Origin: Gnetum montanum
Taxonomy: Eukaryota; Streptophyta; Gnetopsida; Gnetales; Gnetaceae
Assembly (NCBI GenBank): GCA_015680685.1
Contig: MNCI01024352.1
Span: 869,004 to 933,003 of the forward strand
Length of the DNA: 64,000 nucleotides
Direction: 5' to 3'
Position numbers and translations under genes: made by a program. The notes below the pieces were generated by a model that ran no database searches, was not told where the DNA came from, and saw only the letters and a program-made list of their open reading frames with translations. Positions 22,700 to 32,954 of the stretch are shown here, in pieces; position 1 is the stretch's first letter, and the number at the start of each line of letters is the position of its first letter.

Positions 22700-23823
22700 A
22701 TCTCGAGATGAACCACCTGATAAACTGCAATCATCCTTGTAACCCGCGTAATTGCTTGAGATCTATGGGAGGCGTTAACTCATATGCCGGTTTCTGACAC
22801 CACAAACCCCAGCATGTGTCCAGTTTTGACTCCGAATACACACTTCCTTGGGTTGAGCTAGAGGTTGTATTTGGAGCATCTTTTAAGTACTAACTCTAGG
22901 TACTCTGAATGATCTTCTGATCTCATAGACTTAACAGCTGTATCATCAACATAGTCATTTAGCCTTCCTAGGAGGTAATCACTAAAGATGTATGTCATAG
23001 CCCATTGATACGTCGCTCCAGCGTTTTTCAAGCCAAAAGGCATCATGGTATAGCAAAAGGTGCCCCAGGGTGTTATGAATGTTGTGGTCAATTGATGTTC
23101 TGGGTTGATGCGAATCTGATTATAGCCTGAAAAGCCATCCATGAAGGATAGAAGCACATGCCCAGCTATTGTATTGACTAGTTGGTCGATAATCGGTAGT
23201 GGAAAGCTGTCCTTGATTGTGGCTTTATTTAAATCTCAGAAGTCTATACAAATGCGTATACTTCTGGTCTTCTTTGGGACAACTACAATGTTAGATACCC
23301 AATCCGAGTAATCGATCGCGCGGATGAAATCAGCTTGATATAGTTTGGTAATCTCATCACGCACTGCTAGCGTGATCTCTGGTTTGATTTTTCGTGTTTT
23401 TTGCTTAATCGCTTTGATATGCGAGTCTAACATTATGTTATGTTGAATTAACCTTGGATCTAGTCTCGGCATGTCTTCGTATGACCATGCAAATACTGTA
23501 ACATTGTCCTAGAGGACCTGTTTTATAGAGTCATGCATTTTCTGGTCTAGTAGAGAACTAGCCTTAAGAGTTTTGGACTCACCTTTATGCGTAATGATAG
23601 AAACCTCACTAAGGGGATCTTCGGTTATGTCCCCAGCCTCCAGGTCTAGCGTGCGCGTTGATTGTTCTGGCCATTTTGGAGACATTTCCAACATGGCTAT
23701 AGTTACGTCATCGAGAAAGGGGTTAGTTTCTACTAGTGTAAAATCGAATTGTCTAACTACTCTCCTATATGGACCGGTTAAAGCCAGGGGTGCTGAAAAA
23801 GTTATGTCCATTTGCCAACCGTC
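22700..23823 (-). pseudogene. Element B reverse transcriptase and linker, degenerate
   Basis: The predicted sense exon begins at 23823 after the acceptor. The linker (23811-23509) reads ALTGPYRRVVRQFDF. RT motifs follow: DWVSNIVVVPKK, ICIDF, LSFMDGFSGYNQIRIN, PFGLKNAGATYQ, the catalytic LNDYVDDTAVKS, and LNPRKCVFGVKTGHMLGFV near 22780. A TGA replaces the residue after ICIDF, where A has glycine. Together with A this region identifies a Ty3/gypsy RT. Confidence 0.86.
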
Positions 23824-23825
23824 CT
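23824..23825 (-). promoter_or_regulatory. Predicted sense-strand splice acceptor before B RT
   Basis: The minus strand reads GGCAATTTTGTAG before GACGGTTGG. Position and context match A's site at 11398-11399. It suits an intron between protease and RT, known in Ogre elements, which here would span the whole antisense cargo gene. Confidence 0.48.
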
Positions 23826-24237
23826 ACAAAATTGCCAAATGCATAAATGATTAGGAGAAAGCATGATGCGGTGTTGTCGAGCGTGAAAAGCTAACTGAAT
23901 TTTGAATATTGTGAACAACATATAATTAATGCTACCTGATTACGAGGCGATAAGGTGTGGTAGTTTAACGTCATTTCGGACAGTGACGCATGCAATATCC
24001 GCCGCATTAATACCTTGATTTTCGGGTTCCATCTTATGCTGACACCATAATTTAGGAAAGTTCCATTTTAATCAGGCATCAAGTCGGTTAATTTCGCATA
24101 TAACTAGGCAATTCTTTTTGAAAACAGGTTTTTGGCTATCGTGAACTTGAATTCTTGGCTGTCACAGAGAGAAGGAGAAAGAGCAAAAGATTGTAGTGCA
24201 TTATTTGTGAAGGCGTGAAGGTGTGAAGACTGCAAAA
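23826..24237. other. Element B spacer between RT and cargo gene
   Basis: There is no coding signal on either strand. One dyad unit (TAGTTTAACGTCATTTCGGAC) lies at about 23960-23980. The promoter of the plus-strand cargo gene should be here, but I see no convincing TATA box. Confidence 0.45.
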
Positions 24238-24650
24238 ATGGTGTCGAAAGTTAGAGGAAAGAATACCAAGTTGGCAAAGATAGACGAAGTACAAGGGAGC
24301 CTGCAGCGTGCTTCGCAGGCTTTGGTTGAAGTGAGGGATGTCACTCCTCTGAATCAGTAGTTCATACCTGGCTTATTTGTGTTGCTTTCTGTGATATGCT
24401 TCTTATTTGTGGTGTTTATTCTTTGTGCGTCATTCTGTGTAAATTAGAGTCTTAGGCTATGGACCTCACGTTAAAACGAGGGTTTATACAATAGTATTGC
24501 ATCTATCGCCGTTGCCAGGGACAAACCTTGTACTATTACAAGGGTTTAGGCGATTTTGGCTATATAGCTAGAGCGTAATTTGTAATTTTTCTATAGTTTA
24601 AGCATGGAATCGGAATCTAGACGATAATGTATTTATTTTTGTTTGTACAA

Positions 24651-25094
24651 TATCATGTTGAAACCCATCCTAATTGTCTTGGACATAGTCGGGGTTTTAT
24701 GTTGTATAAACCCGATCGTACCCAATGTTCCTCCCCCTCAGACTCAGTTGCAGGGGAGGGCTATATGGTTTCGAAAGGGTGCACTGGAGCTTCTGCAGTT
24801 TTTGTTGCATAACTACAGTGTTAGTGTATGGTCGCATCTATCAGGGGATGTGGCTGACGCTATTTTGGAACATCTACTAGTGGGTTCTACGTAGGGCATC
24901 CTGGCTTTCTTGACATACGGGGTTATCGATACTGGTCGTCCCCAAGACCGCGAACTTAGCGCCAAGAGGCGCTTAAGTTGGATCTGGGAAATGACCAAGT
25001 TTAGCTGTTACCATGCGTACAACACTTTGTTCGTGGCCCATCATGTTTCGACTTACTTTTAGAACCCACCAGGCACAGTGTATTATTCGGGCGG
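24651..25094 (+). pseudogene. Element B cargo exon 2: FCP1/NIF-like HAD phosphatase domain, inactive
   Basis: Motif order matches FCP1-homology phosphatases: LIVLDIVGVLC (motif I, normally DxDGTL or DxNGLL), WFRKGALELLQFLLHNYSV (the RPG-EFL stretch), VWSHL (VWSS), RLSWIWEM, YNTLFVAHH (normally NTLLVDDSP) and NPPGTVYY (NPPNTAIF). Only the first motif I aspartate remains, and the DD pair is replaced by AHH. It is therefore not a working phosphatase even without its two TAG stops (after GST and at 25060-25062). The donor GTAAGT follows at 25095. The domain call rests on several ordered motifs. Confidence 0.68.
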
Positions 25095-25569
25095 GTAAGT
25101 TATTTTGTGGGCGGTATTGTCACTATGTTTCGAATGTCTGAATTTTGTAAAGCATAAGATAATATTGTGTCATATGATACAAGTTTTTCATCAACGAAGA
25201 TGGGTTAGTAGGCAATGGTGATACATTGACCTGGACCGAAACAACGATAAAGGAGTTTACCTCCACCAGCAACATATGCACCAGTGTAATGGGGCAGATG
25301 TCCTTTGACATCCATGAGTATCCCACCCGTTATGCTGATTCTTTCAAGAATTGTCAGAACCTCGGGTGGTTACATGAAGAATGGACTTTAGACCTGCCCC
25401 TTACTGTTGCAGACATGGAGAGGAAACTTCCTCCATTTCCTTTGCCATTTGGCCCTGGTAAGGTTTTGTTGCTACTGTTATTTACAGGATATTATATTGT
25501 TTTTTTTTGTTTTATCTTTTGAAATGTTGTGTAATAGGGTTTTTGTGGCTTTGATATGTGCCTTATCAG

Positions 25570-26619
25570 TCAGGGAATCCCGGGAGATTACCATTACAAT
25601 TTCCAGCCACGAGGCGAATACCCTCCTTTTCCACTATGGTGACATTAAGGAGGCACAACGCTGGCTTAGCCATGCGGCGGCCCTAGTTGCGTTGGTCACA
25701 AAGCTGCAGGAAGCGAGGATAATGCATTTATTTCTGGCCATGACCCTTGATGTCCTTGCCAGTGAAATGTTAACGCTGGTTAACTCCTTCAGTGAGAGGG
25801 CTGAGCATTTTTGCACGCGCATGCATCACGTGCATGTAAATTTTGATATCGACGCTCAACTATTTGCTGACCTCTTCGGCGTCCCCTCTAACGGTCTTCC
25901 GATAGAGGAAAAAGTGGGGAGGAGCATCAAATGTCAGGAAGAGCTAGAGGAGTGGGTAGGGACCAAGAAGGAAACTAAGGTGATCCCTTGCGAAAAGATC
26001 GAACTAGAAATCGCCAAGACTATTTATCCCCTCTTCTAGGCCCGGGCTTTCCCCAAAACACTCTCGCAGGGGAGGTTCTTTACCATAGAACAGGCCCCTA
26101 TCATGTGGGAGGTTATGGAGGAAGGAACCTAGTTCGACTAGGCAAGCTATTTTGCTGAGGGGTTACGCACTGAAATGATCAGGCTCTGCCAGAAGCTTGA
26201 GTCTCGTTTCAGTGTGCACTTCACCTTCTTCATAGCTTACCTCCGACGTTTTGCCAAATTTTTAGTTGTTCAAAGGAATGGGGTCTAGGTGCAGCAAGAC
26301 CGAGACCAGCTATCCAAACCTTGGATTTTCCATATTTTTGGAACTACCCGAGGATAGGATCCTCTAGAGGGAATTGGGGAGTCTCAGTCTATAACGACAA
26401 GGGATTTGGTAGTGCCTCGAGTGCGGGGCGCTGACAGTGTAGGTGGGGTGATTCCCACTTACACCGGTGATGTGTCGCAGGGAAAGCACCTAGCGGCAGA
26501 GATAGTAGATGTCTCGGTTCAGGGAAAAAGGCCTCGCTTAATCGAGGCGCCTGTGGAACCAGCGGGTGGCATAGACAAGACTATGCAAGTCAGAGTTCAG
26601 CAGAGTAAACCTCCACCTG
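25570..26619 (+). pseudogene. Element B cargo exon 4: conserved unknown domain
   Basis: The exon has 350 codons between CAG and GTAAGC. Segments shared with A and O are SEMLTLVNSFSERAEHF, DAQLFADLFGVPSNGLPI, EIAKTIYPLF, VMEEGT and FIAYLRRFAKFLVV. I do not recognise the family with certainty. The LFADLFGVP-type motif recalls the N-terminal domain of putative plant transposon proteins. Five TAG codons interrupt it; at two of them a related copy has a tryptophan codon (FD-TAG-AS against YNWAK in A, and the TAG at 26286 against TGG in O). Confidence 0.6.
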
Positions 26620-27173
26620 GTAAGCGTAAAGGCATGGTGAAGGTATTGCAATTATTATATTACGCAACTTTATTCAGGGTATTCTGAATTGTTTGGGTGT
26701 GTTATGTGACATGAACAGCGAGATCTACGGAGCGATTGACCCCTGAAACAGGGGCAGTCGTATTACAACATGGAGAAGGGGCCCCAGTTTTAGAAGAGGA
26801 GGCCCCAACTGTTAGAATTAGTGATGCACAGACCCTTGTGCATGAGGAGAGAGAGGAGGTGGAAATCATTGATGCACCCCCCACTACATCAGGTAGAGGT
26901 CAGTGTATTAGGACTTTTTTAGGAATTCTATTAATAACTAGACAATTTGACTGATTTAAGCTACAGATGAACAAGGTGCATCCCCGTCCGCCTTTGTCAG
27001 CAGAATGTGGGGGGAATTCCTTGATATGTTTGCCTTCATGAAAGGCGTTGTCAATGATATGGTCGAGCACCTTGAGCGCATCGATCCTGGGGCTGGTATG
27101 TTACTACTACTGTACACTTATCTTATTATACAGTTGTAACGTTTTATTTACACTTCATGATGTTTGTTATCAG

Positions 27174-27991
27174 GAGCTCACCTTCAATGGGACCCTACGG
27201 AGCCCATTGACTTGGACACGGTGGAGCCTTCATCAGATGGGGTAGTCGTGCCACGTAACATTTATGAGGAAATGAGTAAATGTGCGTTACGCTCAACTCG
27301 CTCCTTATGGGAGAGTCAAAATGTCAATGAAGACCTCTGGAAGAGACTACAGAGGTCAAAGAAAGAAAGGGTGTCTCTAACCAAAGAGGTTGGAGACTTA
27401 ACATCACGGTGTGACTTCCTGCAGGTGCAGGGGATGGGTGAAGAGGATTGGCGTACAGCTGTTATTGACTACGCTCGCTATTGGACCGCAGTCAGGAACA
27501 GCATGCAAACCAGTCGGGAATTGGTAGAGTAGACGATGCAAATAGAGCTGTTTGCCCAGAAAAGCCAAGACTGGAAGGATTTTTGCACAAGTGTGCAAGA
27601 GTGGGGGTAGAAGGAGAAAGATCACAAGCATCTGTATAAGCGAGAAAGTCTCGCTTATCGTCAACATTATAGAGATTCTGCCGTCGAAGCTCAATCCTTG
27701 CGGGTATTCCTCGATGTCACTGGCACATCCAAAGCCTTCGAGAAGTGCCAGGAGCAAGTGACAGTAAGCGCATCCCCGGAAAGAGAGATTGCTCTTCCTG
27801 GGGACGAGACCACAGTCCCTACCTTCTTCCTTGAACTGCCCCGATGGACTAGTGTGGAAAAAGGAAAGGTGAAGGTTGGAACTGATCTGGGGAATGGAGT
27901 ATGGTCTGAATTAACTGAAGATGAAATTATACAGCGCCTATGGATCGGTTTAGATCAGCTCCCCTTTGCTGCGGAAGCAAGACCATTGCGA
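27174..27991 (+). pseudogene. Element B cargo exon 7: coiled-coil region
   Basis: The frame encodes RSLWESQNVNEDLWKRLQ, then KKERVSLTKEVGDLTSR, a heptad-like stretch, then DWRTAVIDYARYWTAVRN, which is strongly conserved in A (AIIDYARFWTVAR). A second helical part follows (DHKHLYKRES), ending DEIIQRLWIGLDQLPFA. Two TAG stops lie at 27531 and 27608. At the second, A has CAG. A role as a scaffold or oligomerisation segment is inference only. Confidence 0.62.
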
Positions 27992-28069
27992 GTAAGTTTG
28001 GGTGTTATTGACTTTAAATTTTCTGATTTATCCTATTACAGCTTTTACTGATGAATTTATTGTATATAG

Positions 28070-28303
28070 GTACAAGGAATGGATGAAGAAGGTGAACAGG
28101 GTGGTGAGCAAGTACAGGAAGAAGAGCGTAATGACGAAGACCGTCCTCCTGTGGAGCCAATGTTAGAGCAAGGACCTCGTGAAGATGACATTCCTCATGA
28201 AGAAATACCTGCTAGAAGGGATGGCCCAGTTGAGGATGATTTATTAGGCTTAGAGGTAGACCTAAGGGATATGGGTGACAGCGGTACTAGGGGGGATGCA
28301 TAA
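28070..28303 (+). CDS. Element B cargo exon 8: acidic C-terminal tail
   Basis: The exon begins after ATATAG and is open for 78 codons to TAA, rich in Glu and Asp (MDEEGEQGGEQVQEEER and so on). The right A copy also ends in an acidic, Asn-rich tail (38179-38313). It is uninterrupted, unlike most other exons of the gene. Confidence 0.55.
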   Translation, partial: VQGMDEEGEQGGEQVQEEERNDEDRPPVEPMLEQGPREDDIPHEEIPARRDGPVEDDLLGLEVDLRDMGDSGTRGDA

Positions 28304-28490
28304 TTGTGGTTTACGCATGATTTTATTTATGAATTTGAACAATGGCAATACGAGTGTCAGCAAGATTACTCATAAGATTTTCTGTATGCTTTTAAATGTT
28401 ATTTTTTTTAGTTTTATATCTTTATTTATGCAAAGCGTAAGCAGAGTTGTTAAAGGCTTTGGATGATGTGCGTTGCTATAGAATGGAATT

Positions 28491-28686
28491 GCTAGTTTAA
28501 GGTCATTACGGGCCGTCACGTAGCGTTTGCGTCTGATACAAGTGGATTAACTAGTTTTTGGCCGTTGCAGGCCTTTGCTAGTTTAAGGCCATCGTGGGCC
28601 ATCACTAGTTTTAGGCCGTTGCGGGCCGTCACTATTTTTAGGCCGTTGCGGGCCGTCACTAGTTTTAGGCCATTGCAGGCCGTTTG
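28491..28686. repeat. Dyad tandem repeats between B cargo gene and protease
   Basis: About seven units begin CTAGTTTTAGGCC with cores GGCCGTTGCGGGCC and similar. Here the dyad is GGCC-N6-GGCC, while the array behind integrase has GTC-N6-GAC with an almost identical loop (GTAGCG against GTTGCG). Confidence 0.88.
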
Positions 28687-28956
28687 CATAAGTCTAGAAG
28701 TGTAATTGATAAAAATGTAGATATCTGCGTAATTGTGCTGATGTGACTAATAACAGTCAAGGAGCGTAAATGGTGTAAAATGAGGAATGTCAATAGCGTA
28801 ATGGATAGAAAGCGTAAACATATGTATGTATATTAAGGAAAACTATCAATCGAATCTGATAAGTGTAAGCGAAAAACTAGTGGAAGTTTGATGATGCGCA
28901 TAAATGCCACTCAGATCAATCGCTAATTCGCAATTGTTTCTTGATGGCCTTTACGT
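28687..28956. other. Spacer behind B protease, nothing recognised
   Basis: About 270 bp follow the protease frame on the minus strand. Several AGCGTAA words occur. A possible sense-strand donor GAAC/GTAAAG lies near 28945, which I cannot confirm. Confidence 0.35.
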
Positions 28957-29736
28957 TCAGTGATGCGTAAGGGCGGGGAGATTTGTGATCTGACTCCTCC
29001 ATACCATCTTCCTGAAATGGTAGGTTCTATCATCATTCGGTTCGGTTTGTTTGGGAGTTCGGACATGAGTTTGATCTTCGGGTATCTCGATCTCTGAACC
29101 CCGTTCCTCCTCTATGTTGTTGACAGTCCTAGGATTTATTTCATCACCGCGTATTACTTCTTCTCCTCCTGTGTAAGGGAGGTGAATCTCTTGATGTATT
29201 GGTGATGAAACGACCCTAAGTTGGGCTAGCCAGGACCTCCCCAGGATTAGGTTGAAACCGGGCATCTCCTCGACAACGAGAAATGTGGCGTCTGTTGGGA
29301 ATTGATCCCCTGCCACAAATTTGATACGCATCGTCCCCTTGACTTGCACCTGTGCCCTATTGAATGACTTTCAGCATGATGTCATTGTAGGACTAATCTG
29401 GTCGACCAGGCCCAACTTATCCACTATAGGATAAGGGATGACATTCGCAGCTGCGCCATCGTCAATGTGCACCCTCCGGATCCAATATTGAGCAACCCGA
29501 ATGGTGATAAACATGGGTTTTGTCATTACTTGACCTTTCTCTGGATCATCTTTGATGGATTTATCATGAAAGGTTAGAGGGGTTGGTTTAGGTTGCTCAG
29601 CGATGGGAGGAAGCATGACAGCATGTATCGCTTCCTCTTCTGCTGGTAAGCTTTCATCCACTGGTATGGATGTCAGCATACGAACCATAGCCTCACGGTG
29701 TTTTTGGGATGTCATAAGTAGACCATAGAGGCTCAA
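28957..29736 (-). pseudogene. Element B aspartic protease
   Basis: The frame 29736-29371 contains RVHIDDGAAANVIPYPI with DDGA at the active-site place. After a TGA the second part (29349-28957) reads FNLILGRSWLAQLRV. The protease would release the gag-pol products. The C-terminal part is polar and ends at 28957, after which the element turns to the antisense cargo gene rather than RT. Confidence 0.82.
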
Positions 29737-29980
29737 CGTTTTGTTCTTTTGTTTCAGAGCCTGCTTGACCTGCGTAAATGCATTAAGGAGGTCCCATTCT
29801 CAGCTGGGTTGTTTATCCCCTCTATCTTCTTCCATTTACCCTAAGAGACGGATCTCTCGAGGTGGAATAGCATCAGTCAGAGGGTTGTGTTTCTTTCTAC
29901 CGAGGGGAGGTGACTGTGTTTCTGTACCCTTGTCCTGTCTGGAAGGCATAGGCGTAGGGACAAAGGCCAAGGGCCTGGGC

Positions 29981-32701
29981 TTAGGGAAGCCTAGCGTAAT
30001 ATGGTTTTTGGTGGCATTGACTGATGCGTCTCCTTCCCTTTTTTTTATTTGGTGGCGGTTGGTGGTTTTGGTTAGAAGCTTGCCCCTGCGTAAAAGGGGC
30101 AGCCGGTGGTCTTGGTACCCTAAGGATAAAAGGCACCTTGGGAGTGGGCGCGGACGTGGCCACGACTTTACTATTAGCGTGAGGCTGAGTTAAACCTGGA
30201 GAGGATGCTCGGATAACAAAGGGTGGCCTTGGGACGCCGCTAGCTGCCGGTGAAGAGCTTGCTCCCTGGGGTGAAGTAGTAGGTACACGTAAAATAAAGG
30301 GCTGTTTAGGTGGTACCTTCCCTTTATTGTCTGTACTTACCACATTGATTGTGTACGGTGCGTCATTTGCGTTTAGCGGGCCCTTGTACACATGCAACGC
30401 TTGATTTTTGGAACGGGATGGATTACTACCATCTAGTTTCAGAGAACCATCGTCAATCATGCGTTGAATGTCATCCTCCAACACCCAGCAGTAATCGGTG
30501 TCGTGACCACATAACTGGTGGTAGTCACAAAAGCGGTCCAGCCTAAAAGACCTCAAAACTGGTGGTTCGTTAGGTAAGGCTAAAGAAGGGTTCTTCAGCA
30601 ATTCACAATGACGCCTGTGAAGCTGGAGAGCTTCTTCGGATACCTTCTTATTCTAAATGTATCCTGCCCCTAACAGTTGTTTTAACAGTTTTGAATGTTT
30701 TACAGGCAGAGTTGTATACTTTGAGTGATCTTTACGCTCAAATTTTGGCTTTGGCTAGGGGGGCTTTTCAGGGGCAGGTGTGTCCTGGCTGATGCTGGTT
30801 GTGCTAGTTGTAGTCTCGAGGGATGCCAGGGGTGCCTTCTTGTTCTTGTTTTTAGCACCTTCAGCCAGTGTAGCTACCGTCGTTGTTGTTGCTTTACCTT
30901 TGTCCTTACCCTTATTGTTAGCATTTTTATAGGCTACATACGCCGAGTCTTTGCTAGCCCCTACAGCATCCTAGATGCTCTTAGTTTGGGCAAAAGCCTG
31001 ACTCAAGGTGCTAGGGGCAAGGTAATACAACTTAGACTTGATGAAGTCATTAACCGCTCCTTTGAAGATAGCCAACAAGTGGGCTTCTGCGATAGGCTTA
31101 CGGATTTCATTCAGAGTGGTGCTCCATCGTTGTATAAACTTTTGGACCGGCTTGAGTGGGTCTTGTTTCACCCTCATGAGTTGATCTAATGTGACCTCCG
31201 ATTTTAAATTATACTTAAAAAAAGTCACAAATTGTGTCAGAAGTTCTTCCAAGGTTGAGATGGAAGAACGAGGGAGGGCTCGATACCAGTCCAAAGCCTT
31301 ACCTGCCAGAGACATTGCAAAGACACGTATAATAGTATGTGGCCACTATTGTAACAGCAAGGATTCAGACCTAAAGATGACCAGGTAGGCGTTGGGATCA
31401 CCTTCCCCGTTATATTTGGTGAAATGAGGTAGATACATCCCCAGGGGCAACGACAGCATAGGAACTGCTGGACTCATAAGATCATCTTGATAGAAATCCA
31501 TGATCTGTATAGTATCCGAGCTAGCAGCTTTAAGGCGTTTGACTTCCTCAGTAAGGGTCTAAATAAGTAAGAAGGCTTGGTCCAGACTTGGTGATGAAGA
31601 AGTCTGCGCAGGAGGAGCTGGGGGTTGGACATGAAGGGTTGTGCTAGGCAATGGGAACGTAGCGATGGCTTTGCTGACAAGTGGCGCAGCAGGGGCTATC
31701 CCCGCGGACGGAGCTGCCTGTGGAAACCACCACCCACCAGGCTGAGCAGAGGGATTGGCTATCGTTGGGTGCGTAGGATGGAGATTATAAGGGTGTTGTG
31801 GGACATGCGTGGTAGGTGCAGCTAAGGGTTATGCACTGTATAACGTAGATTGATTATGTGAGATGGATGGGATCCACTGACCAACCGTGGGTTTTTGGAT
31901 GGATTTCTGTGATTGAACAGTGGTGGCGATCTGTTGCCTTGCGAAGGGTTGCACTGGAAAGGTTTGCATCGAATTTTATACCGGGCGGGTTGTAGGCATG
32001 GCATGAGGTTGCACTTGGGGGATGTAATAGGGTGCAGTGGACATAGGTACCACTGACGGAATGTTAATTACGTGTGGCGATGAGGCTGCCCCCGTGTTAT
32101 TCTGAGATGGCATTTGCACTTGTAAGACTGATGATTGCGTAATGGTTGGAGGGACGACAGGAATGTGGGTTTGGGCGGTTGTGATTGAGTTGAGAGGGGT
32201 GGCCTCCGTGGTGAAAGAAAACAGGGGGTTTATGTATGTATGGGGACTAAGAGTATGATACGAATGTTCAGACTGGGCTGCGAGTTCATCTTCCTCCTCC
32301 TCCCCATTCTGAGGTTCTAGCATGGACCGTGTAGCCTGACTCCTAGCCATAACCAATTGGGTCAGGATTTCATGGTAATGTTCAGTTAGATGGATAATGT
32401 CGTAAGCAGTAGGGGTGAAATCTTGACCCTCTCTGTGGACCAGCTCAAAATTTCGTTTCTCTTCGATCTCGGCTCGACTAAGAGCAAGCTTTGCCTGGAT
32501 CTTGATGCAAATAAAATAATATTCTTTAGGCGTCACGAGGGTGAATATAGGATCTTTGCCCTGTAATCTTAATGAACGGCGTGACAGTCCCTGAGGTCCT
32601 ACAACACCAGAAGCTGGCCCGATGGCGGTGATGGGATTCACAGATGTGGCACCCAAATCGGTTCTGGTTATGGCAGTGGTGGTTGTGTATACAGAATCCA
32701 T
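29981..32701 (-). pseudogene. Element B gag, degenerate
   Basis: It starts at ATG 32701. The N-terminal frame runs to 31976 and contains RNFELVHREGQDFTPTAYD, shared with A and O. A Pro/Thr/Gln-rich middle follows. The conserved retrotransposon gag core is at 31315-30971 (LAGKALDWYRALP, SISTLEELLTQFVTFFKYN, VQKFIQRW). Then comes a zinc-knuckle-like motif CDYHQLCGHDTDYC near 30500 (frame 30601-29981). Gag forms the particle and binds the RNA. Stops and shifts separate the pieces. Confidence 0.82.
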
Positions 32702-32954
32702 TGGTCAGATAGATTAACGACAAAAGAAACTAGATCTAAAAGGGCGATGGACAAAGAAGATCACGATTAGGCTTTTTACCCTGTAGGATTCCAAAGGAAT
32801 CGTTACTGTGACCAATCTACACCACATGATTTTTCCTAAACTTCCCTATAGGTATTACGTTTACGTTTTTACAAATGTGGGTATAGATCGCTTACAGGGC
32901 TACCCGTAAAAAATACGAATCGGAGACTAGGCCCTCCTTCTAGCCTTAGAAAAC
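32702..32954 (-). other. Element B leader between LTR and gag
   Basis: It contains the conserved block GGCCCTCCTTCTAG (32930-32943) about 11 bp inside the LTR. A and O have the same block at matching distance. This is where the primer-binding site should be, but it does not begin with the usual TGG on the minus strand and I cannot assign a tRNA. Confidence 0.5.

Larger units (their letters stand above)
24238..28303 (+). pseudogene. Element B antisense cargo gene, eight predicted exons
   Basis: Predicted exons are 24238-24356, 24651-25094, 25184-25457, 25570-26619, 26719-26892, 26967-27095, 27174-27991 and 28070-28303, about 1080 codons in all. Introns are 74-294 bp and GT-AG, except for a decayed acceptor (AA) before exon 2. 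Phases fit across nearly all joints (phase 2 after exon 1, phase 1 after exons 3-6, phase 0 after exon 7), with one apparent indel at the exon 2/3 joint. Lengths agree with A (exon 4 1053 bp, exon 7 820-821 bp). The product would be an FCP1-like domain, an unknown domain, a coiled coil and an acidic tail. About eight in-frame stops, nearly all TAG, disable this copy. It runs opposite to gag-pol and sits between protease and RT. Confidence 0.72.

Noticed and set aside
14736-27610. TAG as a recoded sense codon
   Set aside because: TAG sites differ between near-identical copies and replace both glutamine and tryptophan codons, which fits mutation of methylated DNA better than recoding.
29741-30193. 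Plus-strand frame of 150 codons and others between 30.3 and 31.2 kb
   Set aside because: They are the opposite strand of B gag, which has recognisable gag core and zinc-knuckle motifs on the minus strand.
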